The notes beneath the pieces are model-generated. The model did no database searches. It had not been told where the DNA came from and was given only the letters and a program-made list of their open reading frames with translations. Positions 33,643 through 42,465 of a stretch of DNA of 64,000 nt are shown in pieces. Source of the stretch: Pseudogracilibacillus sp037071985 (GTDB lineage: Bacteria > Bacillota > Bacilli > Bacillales > Amphibacillaceae); NCBI RefSeq assembly GCF_037071985.1, contig NZ_JAXHDF010000001.1, forward strand, positions 516,703 to 580,702, in the 5' to 3' direction. Positions within the stretch are counted from its first letter, which is position 1, and each line of letters opens with the position of its first letter. Position numbers and translations under genes: made by a program.

Positions 33643-35010
33643 ATGAAAAAACGTTTTGCAGTAATTTTGGCGGCTGGTCAAGGAACGAGAATGAAATCTA
33701 AGTTGTATAAAGTTCTTCACCCGATCTTAGACCGACCAATGATTCAGTATGTAATCGATGCTCTTAAGCCTGCAAAACTTGAAAAACTTGTGACAATTGT
33801 TGGCCACGGAGCAGAGCGAGTAAAAGCAGAGATTGGAACAAATAGTGAATTTGTTCTACAAGAAGAACAACTAGGTACAGCACATGCTGTTTTGCAAGCT
33901 GCAGATATATTGAAGAACAAAACGGGGACTACAATCGTAGTTTGTGGAGATACACCATTAATTAAACCAGAAACATATGAGAAGCTATTTGAACATCATG
34001 AATTATCAGGTTCTAAAGCAACTATACTTACTACTATCATTAAGAATCCTACTGGGTATGGCCGTGTAATTCGTAACGAGTCAGGTGAGGTAGAAAGAAT
34101 AGTAGAACATAAAGATGCAGATGATAAAGAAAAATCAGTGAATGAAATAAATACAGGTACATATTGTTTTGACAATGAGGCCCTCTTTTCCGCCCTTAAA
34201 AAAGTTAATAACAATAATGCCCAGCAAGAATATTACTTACCAGATGTAATTGAAATTTTAAAGGCTGAAAATGAAAAAGTAACAGCTTTTACTACAGAAG
34301 ACGACGAAGAAACAACCGGTATAAATGATCGTGTCGCTTTAGCGCATGCTGAAAATTTAATGAAAATTCGTATTAATGAAGCCCATTTAAGAAATGGAGT
34401 TACAATAACAGATCCTAACAATACGTATATTGGTCCAGATGTGACTATCGATCAGGATGTTATCGTATATCCCGGCACGGTAATTACTGGAAAAACCCAT
34501 ATTGAAACAGAGGCTGTTATCGGTCCTCATACTGAAATTGAAAGTTGTACAATTGGGACAGGTACCGTTATTAGACAAAGCGTGATAAAGAATAGTAAAA
34601 TAGGTAATGACGTTAATATTGGTCCTTTCGCTCATATTCGCCCTGAAACATCTATTGGGGATGATGTACGAGTAGGGAACTTTGTTGAGATAAAGAAATC
34701 AACGATTGGTAATACAACCAAAGTGCCACACCTAAGTTATATCGGTGACGCGAAGCTCGGGAAAGGTATAAATATTGGTTGCGGAACAATAACAGTAAAC
34801 TATGACGGCGTAAACAAACATCTTACAACGATTGAGGATAATTCGTTTATCGGATGTAATTCAAACTTAGTTGCACCTGTTACGATAGAAGAAGGTTCTT
34901 ATGTGGCAGCCGGATCTACCATTACAGACGATGTTCCGAAAGATTCTTTAGCAATAGCAAGAGCAAGACAAACGAATAAAGAAGGCTATGTAGCAAAATT
35001 AAAAAAATAA
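33643..35010 (+). CDS. glmU: Bifunctional UDP-GlcNAc pyrophosphorylase / glucosamine-1-P N-acetyltransferase
   Basis: A 455-residue enzyme making UDP-GlcNAc for peptidoglycan and teichoic acid. The N-terminal uridyltransferase has LAAGQGTRMKS (10-20) and GTAHAVLQA near 78. The C-terminal left-handed beta helix with hexapeptide repeats runs from about 250 (IGPHTEIES, VGNFVEIKKSTIG, GCGTITVNYDG, with the catalytic His in VPHLSYIGDA). TGGAGG lies before ATG 33643. It is followed by prs, 19 bp away, as in B. subtilis. Confidence 0.97.
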   Translation: MKKRFAVILAAGQGTRMKSKLYKVLHPILDRPMIQYVIDALKPAKLEKLVTIVGHGAERVKAEIGTNSEFVLQEEQLGTAHAVLQAADILKNKTGTTIVVCGDTPLIKPETYEKLFEHHELSGSKATILTTIIKNPTGYGRVIRNESGEVERIVEHKDADDKEKSVNEINTGTYCFDNEALFSALKKVNNNNAQQEYYLPDVIEILKAENEKVTAFTTEDDEETTGINDRVALAHAENLMKIRINEAHLRNGVTITDPNNTYIGPDVTIDQDVIVYPGTVITGKTHIETEAVIGPHTEIESCTIGTGTVIRQSVIKNSKIGNDVNIGPFAHIRPETSIGDDVRVGNFVEIKKSTIGNTTKVPHLSYIGDAKLGKGINIGCGTITVNYDGVNKHLTTIEDNSFIGCNSNLVAPVTIEEGSYVAAGSTITDDVPKDSLAIARARQTNKEGYVAKLKK

Positions 35011-35029
35011 TTTATGGAGGGCTTCATTC

Positions 35030-35983
35030 ATGTCATCAGGGTATAACGATAAATCTTTGCAACTCTTTACACTGAATTCAAATCGAAAACTTGCTGAGGA
35101 GATTGCAAAGCATATCGGTGTTCCTTTAGGGAAATGTTCAGTATCAAAGTTTAGTGACGGGGAAACACAGATTAATATTGAAGAAAGTGTACGTGGATGT
35201 GATGTCTACGTAATCCAATCATTATCAGATCCAGTTAATGAAAATCTGATGGAACTGTTGATTTTGACAGATGCTTTAAAGCGTGCATCTTCTAGAACAG
35301 TTAATATTGTACTTCCGTACTACGGTTATGCTAGACAAGACCGTAAAGCAAGATCAAGAGAACCGATTACTGCAAAGTTAGTTGCAAACTTACTTGAAAC
35401 AACTGGAGCTGACCGAGTTTTAACATTAGACCTACATGCACCACAAATACAAGGTTTCTTCGACGTACCAATCGATCATTTACAAGGAGTACCGATACTA
35501 TCAGACTATATTAAAGGAAAGAATTTGGAAGATATCGTCGTTGTATCACCTGATCATGGTGGAGTGATTCGTGCAAGAAGAATGGCTGATCGACTAAAAG
35601 CTCCTATTGGAATTATTGATAAGCGCAGACCGAAGCCGAATGTTGCTGAAGTGATGAATATTATTGGTGAGATTGAAGGGAAAACAGCAATTATCATTGA
35701 TGATATTATTGATACAGCAGGGACAATTCAACTAGCGGCAGATGCTTTGATTGAAAAAGGAGCAAAAGCAGTATATGCTTGTGCTACTCATCCAGTTTTA
35801 TCTGGACCTGCGATCGAACGAATAGAAAACTCTCAAATTGAGGAACTAGTTGTGACAAATACGATCGAGCTGCCAGAGGAAAAACTGATTAATAAAATTA
35901 CACAACTGTCAGTTGCACCACTTATAGGTGAGGCAATTGTAAGAATACATGAACATAAGTCAGTTAGTATACTATTTGATTAA
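35030..35983 (+). CDS. prs: Ribose-phosphate pyrophosphokinase
   Basis: A 317-residue enzyme transferring pyrophosphate from ATP to ribose-5-phosphate to make PRPP. KFSDGETQINIEESVRG (44-60), LTLDLHAPQIQGFFD, VSPDHGGVIRAR and the PRPP loop IIDDIIDTAGT (223-233) are diagnostic. It is in an operon with glmU and ctc. PRPP is the effector of PurR encoded just upstream. Confidence 0.98.
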   Translation: MSSGYNDKSLQLFTLNSNRKLAEEIAKHIGVPLGKCSVSKFSDGETQINIEESVRGCDVYVIQSLSDPVNENLMELLILTDALKRASSRTVNIVLPYYGYARQDRKARSREPITAKLVANLLETTGADRVLTLDLHAPQIQGFFDVPIDHLQGVPILSDYIKGKNLEDIVVVSPDHGGVIRARRMADRLKAPIGIIDKRRPKPNVAEVMNIIGEIEGKTAIIIDDIIDTAGTIQLAADALIEKGAKAVYACATHPVLSGPAIERIENSQIEELVVTNTIELPEEKLINKITQLSVAPLIGEAIVRIHEHKSVSILFD

Positions 35984-36012
35984 AACAAAAATTATTTGGA
36001 GGATATAAGAAA

Positions 36013-36645
36013 ATGGCTATAAGTTTAAAGGCAAAAAAACGTGAAGATTTCACTAGAGCTACTACTAATCAGTTAAGGCGAGAAGGATTGATTCCTGCAG
36101 TTGTTTATGGAAAAGAAAAGGAAACAAGAACAGTTAGCGTTGATAATCTTGAATTATTAAAAACGGTTCGTGATGAAGGAAGAAACGCAATTATTTCTTT
36201 AGACATCGAGAACGACAGCGCAGTTGATGTAATGTTACATGAATATCAAACAGATCCAGTTAAAGGAGACGTTATTCATGTTGATTTCTACGTTGTAGAT
36301 ATGAAAGAAGAAATGGATGTAGCTGTTGCTATTCGTTTAGATGGGGAAGCAGCTGGAGCAAGAGAAGGTGGAGTGCTTCAACAGCCTTTATTCGAATTGC
36401 AAGTTCGTGCAAAACCTAGAGATATTCCAGAAGAAATTGCTGTTGACGTAACAGACTTAGGTATTGGTGATAGCATTTCAGTAGCTGATTTACCAGTCTC
36501 TGATAAATACGAATTCTTGGATGACGCTGAAACAACAGTTGCAGTGGTCTTGGCTCCAGACGCAGAAGTTGAAGAGTCAACTGAAGATGTTGACTTTAGT
36601 GCAGAACCTGAATTAGTCGGAGCAGATGATAAAGAGGAAGAATAA
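36013..36645 (+). CDS. ctc: 50S ribosomal protein L25, general stress form (Ctc)
   Basis: A 210-residue L25/TL5-type protein. The N-terminal L25 domain includes RREGLIPAVVYGKEKE (23-38) and the Arg/Lys 5S-rRNA-contact face. The C-terminal TL5 domain runs from about 95, with an acidic tail (EESTEDVDFSAEPE). AAGGCAAA is inside the gene; the RBS is TTGGAGGATA before ATG 36013. In B. subtilis ctc is sigma-B induced; I see no sigma-B promoter here. Confidence 0.95.
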   Translation: MAISLKAKKREDFTRATTNQLRREGLIPAVVYGKEKETRTVSVDNLELLKTVRDEGRNAIISLDIENDSAVDVMLHEYQTDPVKGDVIHVDFYVVDMKEEMDVAVAIRLDGEAAGAREGGVLQQPLFELQVRAKPRDIPEEIAVDVTDLGIGDSISVADLPVSDKYEFLDDAETTVAVVLAPDAEVEESTEDVDFSAEPELVGADDKEEE

Positions 36646-36666
36646 TCGCTTCTATTTGCTTGTTAA

Positions 36667-36701
36667 CCCTCCTAATAAGATAGATATTCTTAGTAGGAGG
36701 G
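36667..36701 (+). terminator. Strong hairpin between ctc and pth
   Basis: CCCTCCTAATAAGA (36667-36680) pairs with TCTTAGTAGGAGGG (36688-36701), 13 of 14 positions. The tail is CTTATTATATT, so the T-run is weak. It may be a partial terminator or processing site inside the operon. Confidence 0.6.
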
Positions 36702-36733
36702 CTTATTATATTATTGAAATAGAGGGCATAAAC

Positions 36734-37294
36734 ATGAAATGTATAGTTGGTTTAGGTAACCCTGGAAAAAAGTATGAAAGTACTCGTCATAATATCGGTT
36801 TTATAGTTTTGGATGAACTGGCAAGAAGAAATGGATTCACATTTGATGAGAATAAATATAAAAGTGACTTTTATGTAGGATTTATCCAACAGGAAAAGGT
36901 TTTATTTATTAAACCGCAGACTTTCATGAACTTATCTGGCGAAGGTGTTAAGCCACTCTTAGATTTTTATAAAATTGATTACACCGATACACTTGTCGTA
37001 TATGATGATCTAGATTTACCTACTGGTAAAATTCGTTTACGAGAAAAAGGTGGTCATGGGGGGCATAATGGCATCAGGTCTTTAATCGACCATTTGTCAA
37101 CTCGAGAGTTCAAGAGATTACGTATAGGAATCGGGAGACCTCAAGATCAAACACCGGTAGTCAATTATGTGTTACAACCTTTTTCAAAAGATGATTTAAC
37201 TCAAGTAGACGGAGCAATCGAGCAGGCTTCTCGAGCTTGTGAGGCTTGGCTAACGCATTCTTTTAGTGATGTGATGAATGAATATAATAAATAA
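36734..37294 (+). CDS. pth: Peptidyl-tRNA hydrolase
   Basis: A 186-residue enzyme releasing tRNA from prematurely dissociated peptidyl-tRNA (SpoVC in B. subtilis). MKCIVGLGNPGKKYESTRHNIGF contains the catalytic His20; KPQTFMNLSGEGV and YDDLDLPTGKIRLREKGGHGGHNG follow. I chose ATG 36734, behind AGAGGG; the frame reads upstream through the hairpin, but the family begins here. Confidence 0.96.
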   Translation: MKCIVGLGNPGKKYESTRHNIGFIVLDELARRNGFTFDENKYKSDFYVGFIQQEKVLFIKPQTFMNLSGEGVKPLLDFYKIDYTDTLVVYDDLDLPTGKIRLREKGGHGGHNGIRSLIDHLSTREFKRLRIGIGRPQDQTPVVNYVLQPFSKDDLTQVDGAIEQASRACEAWLTHSFSDVMNEYNK

Positions 37295-37391
37295 TTACTA
37301 GTTAAAAATCCCTGTAGATTGATGAATAAATCCTTCCGATAAGGATACACTTTATATGTATGTATAGTGTAAAATCGGGAGGTTAGTAGCT

Positions 37392-37622
37392 ATGTCAATC
37401 ATATATAAATGCAGACATTGTGGGCATATGATCGGGAGATTAGAACAACAAATAATCTCTACCTCGATGTTAGGATGGGATCAATTAACCCCTCAAGATA
37501 AACAGCGAATGATCCAGTATAAGGAAAATGGAGATGTTCATATCATAGCGATTTGTGAAAATTGTGAGGATTCACTGGGACAACATCCTGATTATTATGA
37601 ATTAGAGTATTTTATTCATTAA
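37392..37622 (+). CDS. fin: Anti-sigma-F factor Fin (YabK)
   Basis: A 76-residue zinc protein that inactivates sigma-F in the forespore and helps the switch to sigma-G. CRHCGHMIGRLE near the N-terminus and CENCEDSL near 56-63 supply the two CxxC pairs; DQLTPQDKQRMI is family-specific. CGGGAGG lies before ATG 37392. It stands between pth and mfd as in B. subtilis. Confidence 0.93.
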   Translation: MSIIYKCRHCGHMIGRLEQQIISTSMLGWDQLTPQDKQRMIQYKENGDVHIIAICENCEDSLGQHPDYYELEYFIH

Positions 37623-37627
37623 TGAAT

Positions 37628-37676
37628 AGCGCATGAAGGGCTTTGGTACACCGCCAAAGCATTTTTGCGCTTTTTA
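37628..37676 (+). terminator. Terminator of fin
   Basis: AGCGCA (37628-37633) pairs with TGCGCT (37666-37671). A nested stem (GCTTTGG with CCAAAGC) lies inside, followed by T5. Confidence 0.75.
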
Positions 37677-37760
37677 TGGTGACGGGTAAAAAATTAAAAT
37701 AGTTGAAATGAATGTTAGATTCGAAAAGTGGGAATAGGATAGAGTATGGGGGTTTAGCGA

Positions 37761-40700
37761 ATGAATGGCATTAATCAATTTTTTATAGAAAAGGAAGATA
37801 TAAAGTCAGTAATAGACGGATTATCTTCTGGATTTAATGAACAACTTGTTGCTGGGCTAGCGGGCACTGCACGTAGTTTGTTTGTTTCAACAATTTATCA
37901 AGCTCATCGGAAAAAAACATTAATTATTACCCATCAACTTATTCATGCGCAACAGTTGTATGAAGATTTAATTGAATTTTCTAATAACCCTTCTATTTAC
38001 TTATATCCTGTAAATGAATTGATTGCTGCTGATATGGCGATTGCAAGTCCAGAAATGCGAGCGGAGCGAATTAAGTCGTTAACAAAGTGGCTCCAAAGTG
38101 ATGCAGGTATTTTGATTGCTCCTGTAGCTGCATTGAAGCGAATTCTGCCTCCGAAAGAGTATTGGAATAGGTATCAACTATCGTTTACTGAAGGAGAAAT
38201 TCTTCAAGTTGAAGAAAATATAAAAACTTTAGTTGAAATGGGTTATGAGCGAGTAGAAATGGTTACCGCACCTGCTGAATTCAGTATACGCGGTGGAATT
38301 ATCGATATATATCCGGTTACAGAACAATATCCAATACGAATAGAACTTTTTGACGATGAAATTGATTCGATACGTTATTTCGATGCAGATACACAACGTT
38401 CTCTTGAAAGGTTAACTGAAACGGTGGTTGGTCCTGCAAAAGAATTACTTTTAACTGAGCATGATAAAGTTAAAGGGGCGGAGCGTTTAGAAAAGGCTCT
38501 AGCATCCGCACTTAAAAAGATGAAAGCTTCTGAAGAAAAAGAGGCTCTTATCCAATTGGTCGAGGCAGATATTCACCAATTAAAAGCAGCTGAAGATTTT
38601 GAAGAAATGTATAAGTATAGTGAGTTATACTATGAAAATCTTAATAGTTTATTAGATTATGTACCAAAGGATGGCTTATTAGTATTTGATGAGATGAGCC
38701 GTATTCAAGAAGCTGCACAAAACTTGGATAAAGAGGAAGCTGAATTTTGTCACTCTTTATTAGAGCAATCCAAGCTTTTACCGAACTCGTCATTTTCTTT
38801 TGACTGGACGTCCTTAAGGGAAAGAATGATACAGCAGCGTATTTATATGTCGGTATTTTTACGTCATATACCGGGCACACAACCGGAAAACATTGTGAAT
38901 TTATCATCTCGGGTAATGCAAGAATTCCACGGACAAATGCCGCTATTTAATAATGAGCTGACACGCTGGGAGAAGGCTAATTATTCTGTCGTTATTTTAG
39001 CAGCAAATAAACAACGGGCAGAAAAAGTACAATCCGTTCTTAATGATTATGGGATGGAATTGCCAATAAAAGAGGAAATAGAGTTACCACTCAGTAGGCC
39101 AGTTATTACGATAGGTAATATCAGTGCTGGAATAGAGTTGCCTTTGCACCACCTAGCAATTATTACAGAAAATGAGTTATTTAAGAAGAAACAAACACGA
39201 GTAAGAAAAAGGCAAAATATCTCTAATGCTGAACGTATTAAAAATTACCAAGAATTAAAAGTTGGCGATTTTGTTGTTCATAGAAATCATGGGATAGGAA
39301 AGTATATTGGGATTGAAACATTACAAGTAAATAAACTTCATAAAGATTATTTACTAATTAAATATTCCGGGGACGATAAATTATATGTACCGGTTGATCA
39401 AATTGATCTCGTCCAAAAATATGTCGGTTCTGAAGGGAAAGAACCACGTTTATATAAGTTAGGTGGCTCGGAATGGGCTAAAGTAAAGAGAAGAGTTCAA
39501 TCTACCGTAGAAGATATTGCAGATGACTTGATCAAGCTCTATGCAGAAAGACAAGCACAAAAAGGGTACGCCTTTGAAAAAGATACTGAATTACAACAGG
39601 AGTTTGAACATGCGTTTTCTTACCAGGAAACAGAAGACCAAATTCGTTGTGTAGAAGAGATTAAGAAGGATATGGAAGCGGCTAGACCGATGGATCGACT
39701 TTTATGCGGAGATGTAGGATATGGTAAAACAGAAGTAGCCATCCGGGCAATTTTTAAAGCGGTAATTGAAGGTAAACAGGCAGCTGTATTGGTTCCTACT
39801 ACGATTTTAGCTCAACAACATTATCAGACGATGCAAGAGAGATTTCAAGATTATCCAATCACGATCGGATTACTAAGTCGCTTCCGAACAAAAAAACAAC
39901 AAAATGAAACTTTGGCAGGTTTAAAAAATGGAACGGTCGATGTCGTAATCGGTACGCATCGTTTATTAACAAACGATGTTGTATACAAAGATTTGGGTTT
40001 ATTAGTTGTTGATGAAGAACAGCGATTTGGTGTAAAGCATAAAGAAAAAATTAAACAGATTAAAACAAATGTAGATGTATTAACATTAACTGCTACACCG
40101 ATTCCTAGGACATTACATATGTCCATGTTAGGGATCCGTGATTTATCAGTAATTGAAACTCCGCCGGAAAATCGTTTTCCTGTGCAAACGTATGTAATTG
40201 AACATAATCTTGCTTTTATTCGAGAAGCAATTGAAAGAGAAATTGCTCGAGGAGGACAAGTGTTTTTACTCTATAATCGAATAGATAATATCGAGAAGGT
40301 TGCACGAGAAATCGATGAATTAGTTGAATCGGCAAGAGTGACGGTTGCTCATGGTCGCATGAATGAAACAGAGCTGGAAAACGTTATGTTCAGCTTTTTA
40401 GAGGGTGAAAGTGACGTATTGGTAAGTACGACGATTATTGAAACAGGAGTCGATATACCGAACGTGAATACGTTAATTGTTTATGATGCCGACCGTATGG
40501 GATTAAGTCAATTGTATCAATTACGTGGTCGTGTAGGTAGATCAAACCGAATCGCTTATGCCTACTTTACGTATCGCAAAGATAAGGTGTTAACAGAAGT
40601 AGCTGAAAAACGTTTACAAGCGATTAAAGAATTTACAGAATTAGGTTCTGGTTTTAAAATAGCAATGCGTGACTTATCGATCCGTGGTGCAGGAAATTTA

Positions 40701-41312
40701 CTAGGTGCCGAACAACATGGGTTTATTGATTCAGTCGGTTTTGATTTGTATTCACAAATGTTAAAAGAAGCAATAGAATCAAGAAAGACTGGAAAAACAG
40801 TTGAAGCAGTGCAGCCATTTATCCCGGAATTGAACATGACAGTCGATGCCTATATTCCTGAAACATATATAGAAGATGAAAAGCAGAAAATTGATATGTA
40901 TAAACGATTCCATAGCTTGGAATCAAAAGGAGAAATAGAAGACTTGCAAGAGGAATTGGTAGATCGATTTGGTGATTATCCATTAGAAATTGAAAGACTG
41001 TTCCTTGTATCCTATTTAAAAATGGTCGCAAAACAAGAACGTGTTGAATCGATTACTGAAAAAGGAAAGCGGACAGAATTAATTGTTGAGGAAGACCGAA
41101 GTCAACAAATTGATGGGTCCAAATTATTTGAACTAGCTAATACATTTGGAAGAAACGTCCAATTAGGTACGGTAGGTAATAAATTAAAAATTATCTTTAC
41201 ATGGAGAAATGAAACTGCAGTGGAAAGGTATCAATATATTGGGTCTTTTATTGAAAAATTAAATCATGTTAATCAAACAGATAAAAAAGCAGTAAATAAT
41301 GTAAATAGATAA
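37761..41312 (+). CDS. mfd: Transcription-repair coupling factor Mfd
   Basis: An 1183-residue translocase that removes stalled RNA polymerase and recruits UvrA. The UvrB-homology region lies at the N-terminus (EFSIRGGIIDIYPV near 174), then the CarD/RID domain (LKVGDFVVHRNHGIGKY), SF2 motifs with Walker A GDVGYGKT (650-657) and DEEQ (751-754), TATPIPRTLHMSM, the TRG motif and the C-terminal D7 domain. Full length. The RBS before ATG 37761 is weak (GGGGGTTT). Confidence 0.98.
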   Translation: MNGINQFFIEKEDIKSVIDGLSSGFNEQLVAGLAGTARSLFVSTIYQAHRKKTLIITHQLIHAQQLYEDLIEFSNNPSIYLYPVNELIAADMAIASPEMRAERIKSLTKWLQSDAGILIAPVAALKRILPPKEYWNRYQLSFTEGEILQVEENIKTLVEMGYERVEMVTAPAEFSIRGGIIDIYPVTEQYPIRIELFDDEIDSIRYFDADTQRSLERLTETVVGPAKELLLTEHDKVKGAERLEKALASALKKMKASEEKEALIQLVEADIHQLKAAEDFEEMYKYSELYYENLNSLLDYVPKDGLLVFDEMSRIQEAAQNLDKEEAEFCHSLLEQSKLLPNSSFSFDWTSLRERMIQQRIYMSVFLRHIPGTQPENIVNLSSRVMQEFHGQMPLFNNELTRWEKANYSVVILAANKQRAEKVQSVLNDYGMELPIKEEIELPLSRPVITIGNISAGIELPLHHLAIITENELFKKKQTRVRKRQNISNAERIKNYQELKVGDFVVHRNHGIGKYIGIETLQVNKLHKDYLLIKYSGDDKLYVPVDQIDLVQKYVGSEGKEPRLYKLGGSEWAKVKRRVQSTVEDIADDLIKLYAERQAQKGYAFEKDTELQQEFEHAFSYQETEDQIRCVEEIKKDMEAARPMDRLLCGDVGYGKTEVAIRAIFKAVIEGKQAAVLVPTTILAQQHYQTMQERFQDYPITIGLLSRFRTKKQQNETLAGLKNGTVDVVIGTHRLLTNDVVYKDLGLLVVDEEQRFGVKHKEKIKQIKTNVDVLTLTATPIPRTLHMSMLGIRDLSVIETPPENRFPVQTYVIEHNLAFIREAIEREIARGGQVFLLYNRIDNIEKVAREIDELVESARVTVAHGRMNETELENVMFSFLEGESDVLVSTTIIETGVDIPNVNTLIVYDADRMGLSQLYQLRGRVGRSNRIAYAYFTYRKDKVLTEVAEKRLQAIKEFTELGSGFKIAMRDLSIRGAGNLLGAEQHGFIDSVGFDLYSQMLKEAIESRKTGKTVEAVQPFIPELNMTVDAYIPETYIEDEKQKIDMYKRFHSLESKGEIEDLQEELVDRFGDYPLEIERLFLVSYLKMVAKQERVESITEKGKRTELIVEEDRSQQIDGSKLFELANTFGRNVQLGTVGNKLKIIFTWRNETAVERYQYIGSFIEKLNHVNQTDKKAVNNVNR

Positions 41313-41340
41313 GTGAATAATATGTCTGATTAGAATGTGC

Positions 41341-41420
41341 TGGGTGGGACGAACCGTGTGCAGTTTCGGATGTCTCTCTTAAGCCTAGGTGAAAGCGAAG
41401 AATTTTTTCCGAAGTGATGT
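41341..41420. repeat. Degraded palindromic intergenic repeat, copy 6
   Basis: TGGGACGAAC followed by GTGAAAGCGAAGAATTTTTTCCGAAG recalls the right half of the copy at 18707-18861. The left arm is lost. It lies in the 469-bp gene-free stretch 41313-41781, which otherwise holds the spoVT sigma-G promoter and a small AACAC/GTGTT hairpin just after it. Confidence 0.5.
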
Positions 41421-41558
41421 CTATGCTTAAAAATTTATTTACCTTATCTCCTATCCCTAATTTATCAATGATGTGTTAATTACGAAGTGGTTTGGAGAAA
41501 GGATAAAAATAAGGACAATTGATCAGACTGGATATTTTAACAAAATAACGCAACAAAT

Positions 41559-41587
41559 GTATAGTTATTTCTCGTTGATTCATACTA
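41559..41587 (+). promoter_or_regulatory. Sigma-G promoter of spoVT
   Basis: GTATA (41559-41563), 17-bp spacer and CATACTA (41581-41587) match the sigma-G consensus. The position is about 195 bp upstream of spoVT, which is sigma-G transcribed in B. subtilis. Confidence 0.75.
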
Positions 41588-41781
41588 AAAACAACACTGG
41601 TGTTATTTTCACTATAAGTAAAGGAGTACTAATTTAGTTTTATTACATTGTCGGTTGGCTGGATGGATTTTTTTCGAAATATTGCACATGAAAAGTTTAT
41701 CTGGACAAGGATAGAAATTAGTTCTTGGACTAGTGGGAGATTAAACACAAAGTTTATCTAGAATGTGAGGTTTGTATAGGT

Positions 41782-42318
41782 ATGAAAGCGACAGGTATTG
41801 TACGAAGAATTGATGATTTAGGTAGAGTCGTCATTCCAAAGGAAATAAGAAGGACTTTACGTATACGCGAAGGAGATCCATTAGAGATTTTTGTAGCAAG
41901 AGAGGGAGAAGTAATTTTAAAGAAATATTCCCCAATTAATGAATTAGGTCATTTTGCAACAGAGTATGCAGAGGCGCTTTTTGATTCGATTCATTTTCCA
42001 GTGTTAATATGTGATCGTGATGAAGTGATTGCAGTCAGTGGTAGTTCAAAAAAGGATTATTTAAATAAAAGTATTGGTTCACACATAGAAGAGGCAATTG
42101 AAAGTCGATCAAATGTTTTGGAAGATGAAAAGAGTACCATAGAAATCATTCGGGGAAATGAAGAAGAAGTTGATTCTTACGCAATAAGCACGATTGTTGC
42201 AAATGGTGACCCGATTGGCTCAGTCTTAGTTATATCAAAACAAGGTGAAACGTTAAGTGAGGTAGAACATAAAGTAGCAGAAACTGCAGCAAATTTTCTC
42301 GGTAAACAGATGGAGTAA
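41782..42318 (+). CDS. spoVT: Stage V sporulation protein T (forespore regulator)
   Basis: A 178-residue AbrB-family regulator of sigma-G genes. The N-terminal swapped-hairpin domain MKATGIVRRIDDLGRVVIPKEIRRTLRIREGDPLEIF is followed by a GAF-like C-terminal domain from about residue 55. Compare AbrB at 21.1 kb, which shares only the N-terminal domain. The start ATG 41782 is preceded by GAGGTTTG. Confidence 0.97.
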   Translation: MKATGIVRRIDDLGRVVIPKEIRRTLRIREGDPLEIFVAREGEVILKKYSPINELGHFATEYAEALFDSIHFPVLICDRDEVIAVSGSSKKDYLNKSIGSHIEEAIESRSNVLEDEKSTIEIIRGNEEEVDSYAISTIVANGDPIGSVLVISKQGETLSEVEHKVAETAANFLGKQME

Positions 42319-42340
42319 TTACGCAATAAACGAAGTATTG

Positions 42341-42377
42341 ATAAACAAGGTGAACCTATGCCTTGTTTATTTTTTTA
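42341..42377 (+). terminator. Terminator of spoVT
   Basis: ATAAACAAGG (42341-42350) pairs perfectly with CCTTGTTTAT (42361-42370), followed by T7. Confidence 0.85.
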
Positions 42378-42465
42378 TTTCAATAGTAAATTTATAAAAT
42401 GAGCCGCTATGTTATAATGAAAATGCTTGTAAAATGTATATTTGAAAAATCAGGTAGGCGTAAAA

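Noticed and set aside
41341..41365. GGGTGGGACGAACCGTG looks like the T-box core (GGGTGGNACCGCG).
   Set aside because: No tRNA-synthetase or amino-acid gene follows, no specifier stem is seen, and the same TGGGACGAAC occurs in the palindromic repeat at 18.75 kb, so it is a repeat fragment.
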